The notes: generated by a model from the sequence alone, not told the origin. A DNA stretch of 64,000 nt from Chloroflexus aggregans DSM 9485 (GCF_000021945.1 NC_011831.1:1377353-1441352); one strand, 5' to 3'; shown: positions 27,836 to 37,143, numbered from the stretch's first letter. A program made the numbers and translations.

Positions 27836-29284
27836 ATGAGCGAAGCAGCAATAACCCGACTCTCAACCGGTATTCCCGGCCTTGATGAAATTACCGGTGG
27901 CGGGTTAGTTCCTCACTATGCCTACCTCGTGCGTGGTGGTCCCGGCGCCGGCAAGACGACCCTCGGGTTACACTTTTTAGCGGCCGGAACGGCAACCGGT
28001 GAAACCTCTCTCTTCATTAGTCTTGAAGAATCTGCTGCCAAAATTAGACGTAACGCCGCACAAATCGGGATTGATCTTTCACAGGTACACATTCTCGACC
28101 TCAGTCCTTCATCCGATTTCTTCGCCAAAACGGAAACTTACGATATCTTCTCGCCGGCTGAAGTTGAACGCGAACCGCTGACCCGCCAAATTGTTGATAC
28201 CATCCGCCAATTGCATCCCGCTCGTGTGTTTCTCGATCCGATCACCCAGTTTCGCTATCTTACCCCTGATATTTTTCAATTTCGCAAACAGGTTATCTCG
28301 TTTTTACGCTTTCTAGCCGAACAACAGACAACGGTTCTCTTTTCAGCAGAAAATAGTGCTGTGTTTCCCGACGATGATCTGCAATATATCGCCGATGGCA
28401 TTATCAATCTCGAAACGACGCCATACGGTCGTTATCTTCACGTTACTAAAATGCGTGGCTCGTCGTTTATCAGCGGTCGTCACGCGATGCGCCTCACCAA
28501 TCGCGGATTGCAAGTCTTCCCCCGCCTCATCCCAACGACGCTGATCGCCGGGCATTCTTTTGCGCCACTTGCCTCCGGTGTACCCGAGCTTGACGAACTC
28601 CTCAACGGTGGTATCGAACGTGGCACAATTACGATGCTCTCCGGTCCATCGGGTGTGGGCAAAACGACCCTCGGTTTTCAGTTTATGAAAGAGGCGGCTA
28701 GCCGTGGCGAGCGCTCAATTGTGTTCTCATTTGAGGAAGAAACCGAGATCATGATGCAGCGTTGCGAGTCGGTTAATATCCCGGTCCGGGCAATGCGGGC
28801 CAACAATATGCTGCGGATCGAAAAGATCGAGCCGTTACAATACAATCCCGACGAGTTCGCACAACACGTTCGCCACGTCGTCGAACACGACCGAGCTACG
28901 GTCATTATGATCGATAGTATGAACGGCTATCGCCTCTGCATGCAAGGGGAAGATCTGATCAGTCATTTACACGCTTTGTGTAAGTTTTTGCAAAGTCGTG
29001 GTGTAACAGTATTATTAATTATGGATACTAGCAGTATTATAGGTGACTTTGAAATCTCGAATATTGGTGCCAGTTATCTTGGCGACAACATCATCTTCTT
29101 GCGCTTTTTGGAGATAGACGGTGAACTGCGCAAAGCGATTGGCGTACTTAAAAAGCGCCTCGGTGATTTTGAGAAGACTCTCCGCGAATTTGCTATCTCG
29201 CGCTACGGGATTAAAGTTGGTAAACCATTAACCAAACTGCGCGGTATTTTGAGCGGGATGCCGGTGTGGGTTGATGCGGAATAG
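27836..29284 (+). CDS. KaiC-like double-domain RecA/RAD55-type ATPase
   Basis: A 482-residue protein made of two KaiC-type ATPase domains. Each starts with the typical STGIPGLDEITGGG-like motif and carries a P-loop: GGPGAGKT (K40) and SGPSGVGKT (K276). Paired catalytic glutamates occur after each (LEESAAK and FEEETE). KaiC homologues outside cyanobacteria act in signalling. It starts at ATG 27836 behind GGGAGAA. The next gene, 34 bp downstream, is a hybrid histidine kinase on the same strand, so a phosphorylation- or ATP-linked signalling pair is likely. There are no kaiA or kaiB genes here, so a clock function should not be assumed. Confidence 0.88.
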   Translation: MSEAAITRLSTGIPGLDEITGGGLVPHYAYLVRGGPGAGKTTLGLHFLAAGTATGETSLFISLEESAAKIRRNAAQIGIDLSQVHILDLSPSSDFFAKTETYDIFSPAEVEREPLTRQIVDTIRQLHPARVFLDPITQFRYLTPDIFQFRKQVISFLRFLAEQQTTVLFSAENSAVFPDDDLQYIADGIINLETTPYGRYLHVTKMRGSSFISGRHAMRLTNRGLQVFPRLIPTTLIAGHSFAPLASGVPELDELLNGGIERGTITMLSGPSGVGKTTLGFQFMKEAASRGERSIVFSFEEETEIMMQRCESVNIPVRAMRANNMLRIEKIEPLQYNPDEFAQHVRHVVEHDRATVIMIDSMNGYRLCMQGEDLISHLHALCKFLQSRGVTVLLIMDTSSIIGDFEISNIGASYLGDNIIFLRFLEIDGELRKAIGVLKKRLGDFEKTLREFAISRYGIKVGKPLTKLRGILSGMPVWVDAE

Positions 29285-29318
29285 CGGTAATCCTACAAAC
29301 CGCCCGAAAGGAGAGCGT

Positions 29319-31250
29319 ATGGTCGGCGATACGATCTTGCTGTTACTCACCAACTCCACCAACCGGCAACTGTTAGAAACGTGGTTGGGCCACCACTATT
29401 CGATCATCGTCGGCAATGACAAAACGGCTTTGCAACAACCGTTTCAACTGTGTATTATCGATGGCCCCGCCCTCAACCGGTACGAAGCCGAGATCCACGC
29501 CCGTCGCGCAACTGCCCACCCTATCTTTCTCCCGTTCTTACTTGTTACGACACGACGCGATGTTCACCTGTACACCCGTCATCTTTGGCAGACAGTTGAC
29601 GAGTTGGTGACCAGTCCAATTGAGAAAGCAGAATTGCTCGCACGGATCGAGATCCTCTTGCGCGCACGCCGGTCGGCGCTCGAATTGAACCGTCTTCAGC
29701 AGGCGATGCTATCGAGTACCCAAACGTGGTTACAGTTAGCCGTCAGCGCATCCCAAATCGGCTTGTGGGAATGGGATCTTATCACGAACCGTGTCTTCTT
29801 TTCACCAGAATGGAAAGCACAGCTTGGATATGCCGCTGATGAGCTGAACGATTCCTTCGCTGTCTGGGAAGAACGCCTCCACCCCGATGATCGTGAGCGC
29901 TGCCTCCGCACCTTGCAGCAATATCTTGAGCGGCCATGGCCGAACTTTTCCCTCGAATTCCGCTTGCGCCATAAAGACGGGAGCTACCGTTGGATCCGCT
30001 CACAAGCTGCCCTTATCTACGATGAATCTGGTCGCCCAACTCATATGCTCGGTGCCCACCTTGATCTAACCGAACGTAAACAGCTTGAAGAGGAACGGCA
30101 ACACCTTACCGAACAACTCTTTCAGTCGCAGAAGCTAGAGGCAATTGGGGCGCTGACCAGTGGCATTGCACACGACCTCAACAATTTGTTGGTGCCGATT
30201 ATTGGTTTCGCCGAACTCGGTATGTTACAGCTCTCTCCGTCGAGTGAGCTGTACACCGATTTCGACCAGATCCGGGCGGCAGGTATTCGGGCTACTGCCC
30301 TGACTCGGCAGATTTTAGCCTTTAGCCGTCGGCAACGACTCGAACCAAAACCGGTGAATCTCAATCAGGTAATTAGCGACTTCATCGGTATTTTGCGTCG
30401 TTTGATCGGTGAACGCATCACCATCCATCTACAGCTCGCACCCTCTTTGCCATTGACACATGCCGATCCCGGGCAACTCGAACAGGTATTACTTAACCTA
30501 GTTATTAACGCTCGTGATGCAATCGAAGGCTACGGTACCATCACCATCTCGACGGCATCGGTTACCATTCCACCTTCGCCCTCAGACCAAAGAGCCAGAC
30601 TACTTCCCGGCGAGTATATTATCCTCCAGGTACACGATACCGGCTGTGGAATTGAGCCAGATATTTTACCTCGGATTTTCGAGCCATTTTTTACCACAAA
30701 ACCACCGGGAAAAGGAACCGGTCTTGGTCTGGCTACTGTCTTTGGCATTATCAAGCAATATCGCGGCCATATCGATGTCCAAAGTGTGCCTCAGCAGGGG
30801 ACAACGTTTACTATGTACCTGCCGACACTCACCGATTCAACACCGGCCGGTGAAGCACCATTGCCATCCTCAGATACAGCATTGACCGGGCACGAAACGG
30901 TGCTCGTCGTAGATGACGAACCTTCCGTACTCTACCTCATCACCAGTGCGTTACGGTTGTACGGGTACCGGGTACTAGAAGCTACCGATCCGCAGCACGG
31001 GATCAGTCTCGCCGTAGATCGTGAGCAGCCTATCGACCTCTTAATTGCTGACGTGATGTTACCGGGAATAACCGGCGACGAGCTATACCGCTCACTTGCC
31101 GCCCAACAACCTAACCTGCACGTCCTGTTCATCTCGGCACAGACGGATGATTCATATGATCTACCACCCAATGCCCCGCTGTTGATGAAACCGTTTACCC
31201 TGAACCAATTGCTGCAAAAAGTACGTGCCGCACTTATGGTAACGGTGTAA
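29319..31250 (+). CDS. Hybrid sensor histidine kinase (receiver-like, PAS, HisKA, HATPase, receiver)
   Basis: A 643-residue signalling protein. Residues 1-125 look like a degenerate receiver domain. A PAS domain follows (around WLQLAVSASQIGLWEWD), then a dimerisation/phosphoacceptor helix with H285 in SGIAHDLNNLL, an ATPase domain (NLVINARDAIEGYG, DTGCGI, GKGTGLGLATVFGI) and a C-terminal receiver with acidic pocket VVDDEPS, phosphoacceptor D578 and the lysine of LLMKPF. No transmembrane segment is visible, so it senses a cytoplasmic signal. Start ATG 29319 follows AAAGGAG. It is paired with the upstream KaiC-like gene; its output regulator is not in the window. Its end overlaps a convergent gene by 17 bp. 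Confidence 0.92.
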   Translation: MVGDTILLLLTNSTNRQLLETWLGHHYSIIVGNDKTALQQPFQLCIIDGPALNRYEAEIHARRATAHPIFLPFLLVTTRRDVHLYTRHLWQTVDELVTSPIEKAELLARIEILLRARRSALELNRLQQAMLSSTQTWLQLAVSASQIGLWEWDLITNRVFFSPEWKAQLGYAADELNDSFAVWEERLHPDDRERCLRTLQQYLERPWPNFSLEFRLRHKDGSYRWIRSQAALIYDESGRPTHMLGAHLDLTERKQLEEERQHLTEQLFQSQKLEAIGALTSGIAHDLNNLLVPIIGFAELGMLQLSPSSELYTDFDQIRAAGIRATALTRQILAFSRRQRLEPKPVNLNQVISDFIGILRRLIGERITIHLQLAPSLPLTHADPGQLEQVLLNLVINARDAIEGYGTITISTASVTIPPSPSDQRARLLPGEYIILQVHDTGCGIEPDILPRIFEPFFTTKPPGKGTGLGLATVFGIIKQYRGHIDVQSVPQQGTTFTMYLPTLTDSTPAGEAPLPSSDTALTGHETVLVVDDEPSVLYLITSALRLYGYRVLEATDPQHGISLAVDREQPIDLLIADVMLPGITGDELYRSLAAQQPNLHVLFISAQTDDSYDLPPNAPLLMKPFTLNQLLQKVRAALMVTV

Positions 31251-31926
31251 TCAGTAACGGTTCGAGCCGACCCTGTTGCCACCGCCCGATCACCTCAACC
31301 GAGCCATAGCGCACCGAACCACTCCTCGCTAAACGTTCGAGCATCGGTTCATCGCGCTCGCCGTACAACACCTTAATTTGGCGCGCAGTCGATACCGGTA
31401 CACCACCGGGACCAATCGCATCTACCAACAAACTGGTGCCACTCGCGACAATCAGGTTAGCCTGTACGCGCACAACCATACCCTCATAACGGTTATCACG
31501 TAACAGTGCTGCCAAATCGACCGTCTCCGGTTCAAAGGCTTGCAAACGTGGTGATTCCAACGCATACGACCACGCTCCGCCCGGCCCGTACAAACCGGCA
31601 GAAAGCCACCTTCCTTGTGCAATTACGAAGCCGTACTGAACACCACCGACGGTATGTAGCACCACTCCGTCCGGCGGATCGACAGCACCGAGCCACACCT
31701 GTTGAGGAGACGTATCGAGTGGCAGCGGACGATCCCCGCTCACGGTCAAGCTGTTGACTAAGCGCGATCCTTGCTCATCGCGATACAAGATGGCGATGAC
31801 CTGTTGCGCGCCATGCGTCGCCGGTTCGGTGATGTCAACCGGTAATGGCAACCGTTGCCTCGCCGTGCATCCGCTGCATACCCAGATGAGACCGATAACA
31901 AAGAAAACGAACAAATGTTTGTACAT
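31234..31926 (-). CDS. Hypothetical lipoprotein
   Basis: A 230-residue protein with a lipoprotein signal peptide (MYKHLFVFFVIGLIWVCSGC; lipidated cysteine at residue 20). The mature part is beta-rich with no recognised domain; a segment near the C-terminus (MVVRVQANLIVASGTSLLVDAIG) resembles an OB-type fold but is not diagnostic. It is encoded alone and converges with the kinase gene, overlapping its last 17 bp. I chose ATG 31926 since frames upstream to 31998 give no signal peptide. Confidence 0.65.
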   Translation of the reverse strand: MYKHLFVFFVIGLIWVCSGCTARQRLPLPVDITEPATHGAQQVIAILYRDEQGSRLVNSLTVSGDRPLPLDTSPQQVWLGAVDPPDGVVLHTVGGVQYGFVIAQGRWLSAGLYGPGGAWSYALESPRLQAFEPETVDLAALLRDNRYEGMVVRVQANLIVASGTSLLVDAIGPGGVPVSTARQIKVLYGERDEPMLERLARSGSVRYGSVEVIGRWQQGRLEPLLITPLP

Positions 31927-32043
31927 ACGCTCTTTATTGTACCACATGCAGGTGTTACGACCTTCAAATACGCTCATGACAGCCGTCAGACAGGCCAATG
32001 ATAGGTTTTGACAGTTGTTTTAAGCCTACTTTACGGCAAGCCG

Positions 32044-32052
32044 TGGTATTGT
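32044..32052 (+). promoter_or_regulatory. Possible extended -10 box upstream of HMG-CoA reductase gene
   Basis: TGG-TATTGT about 107 bases before the chosen start; a weaker member of the set of TGG-TA boxes. If used, it would give a leader of roughly 100 nt. Confidence 0.25.
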
Positions 32053-32158
32053 AGAAAGCGATGGGCTACCACGTGCTAGCCCACGTTCATAGCATCCTAC
32101 CGAGTGATCACGACAGCAGAAGATGAATACAGTATCAGATGAAGGGAGGAGTCCTCGT

Positions 32159-33481
32159 ATGGGGACCAAGAATTCTCGTCTACAAGGCTTTTACCAACTG
32201 AATCCGTTCGAGCGATTGCAGATGGTTAAATCATTTGATGGGTTAGTTGACGAAGACCTACGGGCGCTCCACGGTGGTCAGGGTGGCGCGCTGACCCTCG
32301 AGCGCGCCGACAAAATGATCGAAAACGTTGTTGGTACGTATAATCTACCCCTTGGCATTGCAACCAACTTCCGTATTAACGGACGCGACTATTTGATACC
32401 GATGGTAGTAGAAGAGCCATCGATTGTCGCCGGCGCGAGCTATGCCGCCCGTATGGTGCGTGACGGTGGTGGGTTCGAGACCAGCAGCACCGAACCGTTA
32501 ATGATCGGGCAGGTACAATTGGTCAATATTGCCAACCCCGATCAGGCCCGTGAAGCCATCCTTGCCCGCAAGGACGAGATTTTGGCGCTGGCCAACGCAC
32601 AGAGCCGATCGCTGGTTGCACTTGGTGGCGGTGCGCGCGATGTTGAAGTGCGCTTCTTCCCCACCAGCCCGATGGGGCCGATGTTGGTCGTCCACCTTAT
32701 CGTTGATTGCCGTGACGCAATGGGCGCCAATGCAGTTAACACAATGGCCGAGGCAGTAGCACCGCTATTAGCCGACATAACCGGTGGTAAGGTTTATCTG
32801 CGCATCCTCTCGAATCTGACCGATCGGCGGCTAGCCCGTGCCCGCTGCGTCGTACCGGCAGCCTCCTTGGCCCGTGATGGTCTCAGCGGCGAGGAGGTGG
32901 TCGAGGGTATTCTCTGGGCTTACGCCTTTGCTGCGGTTGACCCGTACCGGGCCGCAACCCACAACAAAGGCATTATGAACGGTATCGATCCAATACTGGT
33001 TGCCACCGGCAACGACTGGCGTGCAGTGGAAGCCGGTGCGCACGCCTACGCCAGCCGTAACGGTCGTTACACCTCGCTCTCGCACTGGGAGCGCGATGAG
33101 AATGGGAATCTGGTCGGCACCCTCGAAATGCCACTCTCGGTTGGTATCGTCGGTGGGGCGACCAAGGTGCATCCCACGGCCCAAGCTGCGTTGAAGTTGC
33201 TAGGAGTGCGCAGCGCCAACGAGCTGGCTGAAGTGTGTGTTGCTGCCGGCTTAGCCAACAACCTCGCGGCAATGCGGGCATTAGCTTGCGAGGGCATCCA
33301 GCAGGGCCATATGAGCTTGCATGCGCGCCAAATTGCACTGGCAGCCGGCGCAACCGGTACACTGGTCGACGAAGTCGCCCGCCGGATGGTCGCCGAGCGC
33401 AATATCAAGCCGGCACGCGCCGAAGAGATTATTGCCGAACTCGAAAGACGACAACACGCCGGCAATCCCTCCCACAACTGA
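32159..33481 (+). CDS. mvaA: Hydroxymethylglutaryl-CoA reductase, class II
   Basis: A 440-residue class II HMG-CoA reductase. The catalytic glutamate is E85 in [13 protein letters not shown], the lysine lies in [10 protein letters not shown], the aspartate in GNDWRA and the C-terminal histidine in [10 protein letters not shown]. It reduces HMG-CoA to mevalonate, or works in reverse in mevalonate degraders; the neighbouring HMG-CoA synthase favours the biosynthetic direction. I chose ATG 32159, which follows GGAGGAG, over an in-frame ATG 12 codons upstream. It leads a mevalonate locus of five genes on the + strand. Confidence 0.93.
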   Translation: MGTKNSRLQGFYQLNPFERLQMVKSFDGLVDEDLRALHGGQGGALTLERADKMIENVVGTYNLPLGIATNFRINGRDYLIPMVVEEPSIVAGASYAARMVRDGGGFETSSTEPLMIGQVQLVNIANPDQAREAILARKDEILALANAQSRSLVALGGGARDVEVRFFPTSPMGPMLVVHLIVDCRDAMGANAVNTMAEAVAPLLADITGGKVYLRILSNLTDRRLARARCVVPAASLARDGLSGEEVVEGILWAYAFAAVDPYRAATHNKGIMNGIDPILVATGNDWRAVEAGAHAYASRNGRYTSLSHWERDENGNLVGTLEMPLSVGIVGGATKVHPTAQAALKLLGVRSANELAEVCVAAGLANNLAAMRALACEGIQQGHMSLHARQIALAAGATGTLVDEVARRMVAERNIKPARAEEIIAELERRQHAGNPSHN

Positions 33482-33494
33482 TCGTGTCGCCTCT

Positions 33495-33525
33495 GGCGGC
33501 CTGTTCGTTGCTGAAGCAGGCCGCC
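33495..33525 (+). terminator. GC-rich hairpin directly after mvaA
   Basis: A 9-bp stem (GGCGGCCTG with CAGGCCGCC) and 13-nt loop, 13 bp after the HMG-CoA reductase stop. No T-tract follows, so it may stabilise the mRNA or partly terminate before the HMG-CoA synthase gene. Confidence 0.35.
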
Positions 33526-33708
33526 GTTCACTGTCACCGTTGACAGACTAGTGTGCAATATCGATTGCCGCACAAGGGTGATGTTTGTTTGCTCAACCAA
33601 GCCACTCCTGCGGTATCGCTCGTGAACCACTCGCTACCGTGTGGCGGGGATAGGTGTTGCTTTCTTGCGCTCCTGTAGCGCCCAATTCCAATTTCGGGAG
33701 CACTGGTT

Positions 33709-34758
33709 ATGATGAAACCGAACCAACCTGTCGGCATTATCGGCTATGGCGTGTACATCCCACGTTACCGGATCGCAGCGCGCGAAATTGCTCGGATCTG
33801 GACAGACGGTCAGAATGGCGTCCCCGTGGAGGCAAAGAGCGTTCCCGGCCCCGATGAAGACACGATTACGATGGCAATTGAAGCGGCGCGTAATGCGCTG
33901 GTGCGTGCCGACATTCCGGCTAGCGCACTCGGTGCGGTCTGGATCGGGAGCGAAAGCCATCCCTACAGCGTGAAACCATCGGGGACGGTAGTAGCCGACG
34001 CACTCGGCGCCGGGCCATGGGTGAGTGCCGCCGACTGGGAATTCGCATGTAAGGCCGGCTCCGAAGCGCTGACCGCGGCGATGGCACTGGTCGGCAGTGG
34101 GATGCAGCGCTACGCCTTGGCGATCGGCGCCGACACTGCCCAGGGGCGTCCCGGTGATGCGCTGGAATACACTGCTTCCGCCGGCGCAGCAGCGTTGATC
34201 GTTGGTCCTGCCACCGAAGCGTTGGCGACCATCGATGCAACCGTCTCGTATGTCACCGATACCCCTGACTTCTACCGCCGCGCCGACCGACCGTATCCGG
34301 TACACGGCAACCGCTTCACCGGCGAGCCGGCGTACTTCCACCAGATTCAATCGGCAGCCTCTGAATTATTACGTCAACTCAACCGTACTGCTGCCGACTT
34401 TACCTATGCCGTCTTCCATCAACCTAATGCGAAATTTCCCCAGACGGTTGCCAAACGACTCGGCTTCACCGATGCCCAAATCGCGCCGGGATTGCTCAGT
34501 CCACAGATCGGTAATACCTATTCGGGCGCCGCACTGCTAGGCCTGTGTGCCATTCTCGATGTCGCCAAACCGGGCGATACCATCTTCGTAACGAGCTACG
34601 GTAGTGGGGCCGGTTCCGACGCTTATGCCCTCACCGTCACCGAAGCGATTGTGGAGCGACGCGAGCGAGCGCCATTGACGGCAGCGTACCTCGCCCGCAA
34701 GGTGATGATCGATTACGCAATGTATGCGAAATGGCGCGGTAAGTTGGTGATGGGCTAG
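33709..34758 (+). CDS. mvaS: Hydroxymethylglutaryl-CoA synthase (archaeal/bacterial short type)
   Basis: A 349-residue thiolase-fold enzyme that condenses acetoacetyl-CoA and acetyl-CoA to HMG-CoA. The three catalytic residues are intact: E82 in GSESHPY, nucleophile C114 in WEFACKAG and H237 in VFHQPNAKFP. Its length and motifs match the archaeal-type enzyme that forms a complex with thiolase and a DUF35 protein. Both such partners are encoded just downstream. Tandem ATGs (33709/33712) follow GGGAG. The 114-bp spacer to the thiolase-like gene has no terminator I can see. Confidence 0.93.
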   Translation: MMKPNQPVGIIGYGVYIPRYRIAAREIARIWTDGQNGVPVEAKSVPGPDEDTITMAIEAARNALVRADIPASALGAVWIGSESHPYSVKPSGTVVADALGAGPWVSAADWEFACKAGSEALTAAMALVGSGMQRYALAIGADTAQGRPGDALEYTASAGAAALIVGPATEALATIDATVSYVTDTPDFYRRADRPYPVHGNRFTGEPAYFHQIQSAASELLRQLNRTAADFTYAVFHQPNAKFPQTVAKRLGFTDAQIAPGLLSPQIGNTYSGAALLGLCAILDVAKPGDTIFVTSYGSGAGSDAYALTVTEAIVERRERAPLTAAYLARKVMIDYAMYAKWRGKLVMG

Positions 34759-34871
34759 GGAACGTTCGCGGTGGTTGATACGTAAATGCAACATCACGTA
34801 TTGCGCTGGCAATACCATCCATCCGATAACGTTGTGGTGCGAGAAAAACAACCATCCATCGAGGAGTCGTT

Positions 34872-36038
34872 ATGACGAACGTCTATATTGCAGGTATGGG
34901 AGCGACTGCGGTTGGCGAGCACTACCGGCGCAGCCTCGCCGATCTCGTCAGTGAAGCAGCTCGTGCCGCGCTATCCAGCACACCGGGAATCGCTCCGCAT
35001 CAGATCGGCGCACTCTATGTCGGTAGTGCCTACAGCGAAGAGCTGTATGGGCAAAGCCAACTCGGCGCATATCTCGCCGGTGTACTGGGCCTCTCCACCT
35101 CCATCCCCACACTCCGCGTCGAAGCCGCCGGCGCGAGTGGCGGATTAGCCCTCTACCAGGCAGTCCAGGCAGTACAACATGGCTTGCCATTAGCACTGGT
35201 CATCGGTGTCGAAAAGGTCACCGATCAACTCGAAGACGATATTGAGGCCGCACAAGCAATGGCAAGTGACGGCAATGAAGAGGCGTTACACGGCATCACC
35301 TTGACGGCACAGTGGGCAATGCTGATGCGTCGCTACATGTACGAATACGGCTATAGCGCTGAAGCGTTCGCGCCGTTTCCGATCAATGCCCATGCCAACG
35401 GGGCGAAAAATCCGCTTGCCCTTTACCGTTTTCCCATTGACGCCAACAAGTATCGCAAAGCGGCGATGGTTGCATCACCGATCAACCTGCTCGATTGCAG
35501 TACCCTTGCCGATGGCGCAGCAGCCCTTCTGATCGCCGGCGAGCACTTGGCCCGCGAACTAACCGGGCCGCGCATTCGTATTGCCGGGTCGGCGGTTGCG
35601 ACCGACACGGTTGCCCTTCACCGCCGACGTAACCCGCTCGAACTAACTGCCGCGCGGGCCAGTGCGCACATTGCGCTAGGCCGCGCCCACCTCGGCGTCG
35701 GCGATGTTCACGTCTGGGAGCTGACCGATCCGCACGGCATTGCCGCAACTTTGGCGCTGGAAGCGATTGGCTGTTACGAACCCGGTACAACCCCACGCCA
35801 CGCCGCCGAAGGAGCGATTACTCCGACCGGTAAGACACCCATTGCCACGGCCGGCGGCTATAAAGCGCGCGGTGACGTAGGTGGAGCAAACGGAATCTAT
35901 CAGGTGATCGAGCTTGCCCATCAACTCTGCGGTACAGCCGGCGCAACTCAAGTCGCCGATGCACGGATTGGGTTAGCGCAAACACTTGGTGGCATTGGGG
36001 CGACGGCAGTGACCCATGTCCTGATTCGCGAATCGTGA
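34872..36038 (+). CDS. Thiolase-family protein lacking the catalytic residues
   Basis: A 388-residue SCP2/archaeal-type thiolase homologue with the full-length fold and a good GGAG ribosome site. The nucleophilic cysteine of the usual VEAACASGG motif is replaced by glycine (G87 in VEAAGASGG). The usual HDAF segment reads TDPHG (285-289), and the catalytic histidine of the usual GHPxGATG motif is aspartate (D335 in ARGDVGGANG). It therefore should not act as an ordinary acetoacetyl-CoA thiolase. Its place between HMG-CoA synthase and a DUF35 gene mirrors the archaeal thiolase/HMGCS/DUF35 complex, so a structural or CoA-binding role in that complex is plausible. An annotation as acetyl-CoA acetyltransferase would be misleading. 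Confidence 0.85.
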   Translation: MTNVYIAGMGATAVGEHYRRSLADLVSEAARAALSSTPGIAPHQIGALYVGSAYSEELYGQSQLGAYLAGVLGLSTSIPTLRVEAAGASGGLALYQAVQAVQHGLPLALVIGVEKVTDQLEDDIEAAQAMASDGNEEALHGITLTAQWAMLMRRYMYEYGYSAEAFAPFPINAHANGAKNPLALYRFPIDANKYRKAAMVASPINLLDCSTLADGAAALLIAGEHLARELTGPRIRIAGSAVATDTVALHRRRNPLELTAARASAHIALGRAHLGVGDVHVWELTDPHGIAATLALEAIGCYEPGTTPRHAAEGAITPTGKTPIATAGGYKARGDVGGANGIYQVIELAHQLCGTAGATQVADARIGLAQTLGGIGATAVTHVLIRES

Positions 36039-36067
36039 GCGTACCCCTTTACGACGGTAGTTGCGTG

Positions 36068-36076
36068 CGGTACAAT
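36068..36076 (+). promoter_or_regulatory. Promoter-like -10 box upstream of the Yip1-like gene
   Basis: CGG-TACAAT in the short spacer after the thiolase-like gene, about 40 bases before ATG 36116; it suggests the last two genes of the locus can be transcribed separately. Confidence 0.4.
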
Positions 36077-36115
36077 AAGGCTGCTCCCGTCCGTATCTAT
36101 CTAAGGAGTACACGT

Positions 36116-36745
36116 ATGTTTCAGGAAATGGTCAATGGCAGTATCGCTGTCCTAACCAAACCGTCGGCCCAAACGTTCGAACAGCATGAGCGAGATAATC
36201 TGGTGTGGGCGTTGATCTACGCCGTTATTGCCAGTGTGATCAACGGTATCCTGGCGGCGATAACATGGCCCTTCCGTATGGGAGGCATTCGCGCGCAATT
36301 CGAGGCACAAGGACTACCAAGCGACGTTATCGATGCAACGCTCGCACAACAAGGGAATGTTATCAGTCTTGTTCTCGGTGGTATTTTTGGTACTATCATC
36401 GGCTCGTTAGTGGTTTGGGGCCTGATCTATCTGCTCGGACGAGCCTTTGGCGGTACCGGCAGCTTTGGCGAGCTGGCGTGGGACATTTCGCTCTTTTCGT
36501 CACCTTTAGCAGTAGGGCAGGCGATCGCGAATGCAATCCCCTTCGTTGGTTTCATCGTTTCGCTCGGTCTTACGGTATACGGCGTCTATTTGACGTACTT
36601 AGCTATTCAGTCGGGCATGAACCTGCCCGCACAGAAAGCTCTCTACGTTGCTATTATTTTGTTCGTCATCGGCACCATCTTTATTTGTGTGACGACAGGA
36701 TTTTTAGCCGTCGTTACGCTCTTGAGTGGGGGATTTGCGCCATGA
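36116..36745 (+). CDS. Yip1-like multi-span membrane protein
   Basis: A 209-residue protein with about five hydrophobic segments (around residues 35-57, 85-108, 120-145, 150-170 and 180-205), starting FQEMVNGSIAVLTKP in the style of Yip1/YIF1-type bacterial membrane proteins. AAGGAG precedes ATG 36116. Its stop overlaps the start of the DUF35 gene as ATGA, so the two are translationally coupled. The function is unknown; the coupling is odd because DUF35 proteins are soluble partners of thiolase-fold enzymes. Confidence 0.75.
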   Translation: MFQEMVNGSIAVLTKPSAQTFEQHERDNLVWALIYAVIASVINGILAAITWPFRMGGIRAQFEAQGLPSDVIDATLAQQGNVISLVLGGIFGTIIGSLVVWGLIYLLGRAFGGTGSFGELAWDISLFSSPLAVGQAIANAIPFVGFIVSLGLTVYGVYLTYLAIQSGMNLPAQKALYVAIILFVIGTIFICVTTGFLAVVTLLSGGFAP

Positions 36746-37143
36746 ATATTGCACGACACTGGCGGGAACGCATAAGCCGTTACCGACTGGAAGGGCAACG
36801 CCATCGCCATACCGGCGAAGTGCGCTTTCCAGCCCAACCACCGACCCTTGATGAAGACCCGAACGATTGGGAGCCGTATCAGTTAAGCGGGCGCGGGGAG
36901 ATCTACAGCTTTAGCGTCATTCGCCAGGCACCGTCTGGTTTTGAAAGCCTCGGTATCTATCCGGTGGCTCTGGTGCGGTTAGAGGAAGGCCCTCTGGTGA
37001 CAGCACAATTAACCGATTGTGACGAAGCCGACCTCGCCATCGGGATGCCGGTCGAGATGGTTACCCGCCGGCTGATGGATACCGGTGAGGACGGGGTATT
37101 GGTATACGGTTATAAATTCCGCCCCTGCCTACGCTCATCGTAA
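36742..37143 (+). CDS. DUF35 OB-fold protein lacking its zinc ribbon
   Basis: A 133-residue protein matching DUF35 layout: an N-terminal helix (HWRERISRYRLEG), a short ribbon region, then an OB-fold (YQLSGRGEIYSFSVI, FESLGIYPVALVRLEEGP). The four zinc-binding cysteines expected in the ribbon are gone: the first CxxCG position reads HRHTG (residues 21-25) and the second pair is replaced by a PPT stretch. In archaea the DUF35 protein bridges acetoacetyl-CoA thiolase and HMG-CoA synthase, passing acetoacetyl-CoA between them. Here it ends a locus containing both homologues. It starts in the ATGA overlap with the membrane protein gene. Confidence 0.78.
   Translation: MNIARHWRERISRYRLEGQRHRHTGEVRFPAQPPTLDEDPNDWEPYQLSGRGEIYSFSVIRQAPSGFESLGIYPVALVRLEEGPLVTAQLTDCDEADLAIGMPVEMVTRRLMDTGEDGVLVYGYKFRPCLRSS

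Noticed and set aside
27836-29284. Circadian clock gene cluster
   Set aside because: KaiC homologue only; no kaiA or kaiB nearby and many KaiC-like proteins are not clock components.
34872-36038. Annotation as active acetyl-CoA acetyltransferase
   Set aside because: Catalytic cysteine and histidines are replaced.
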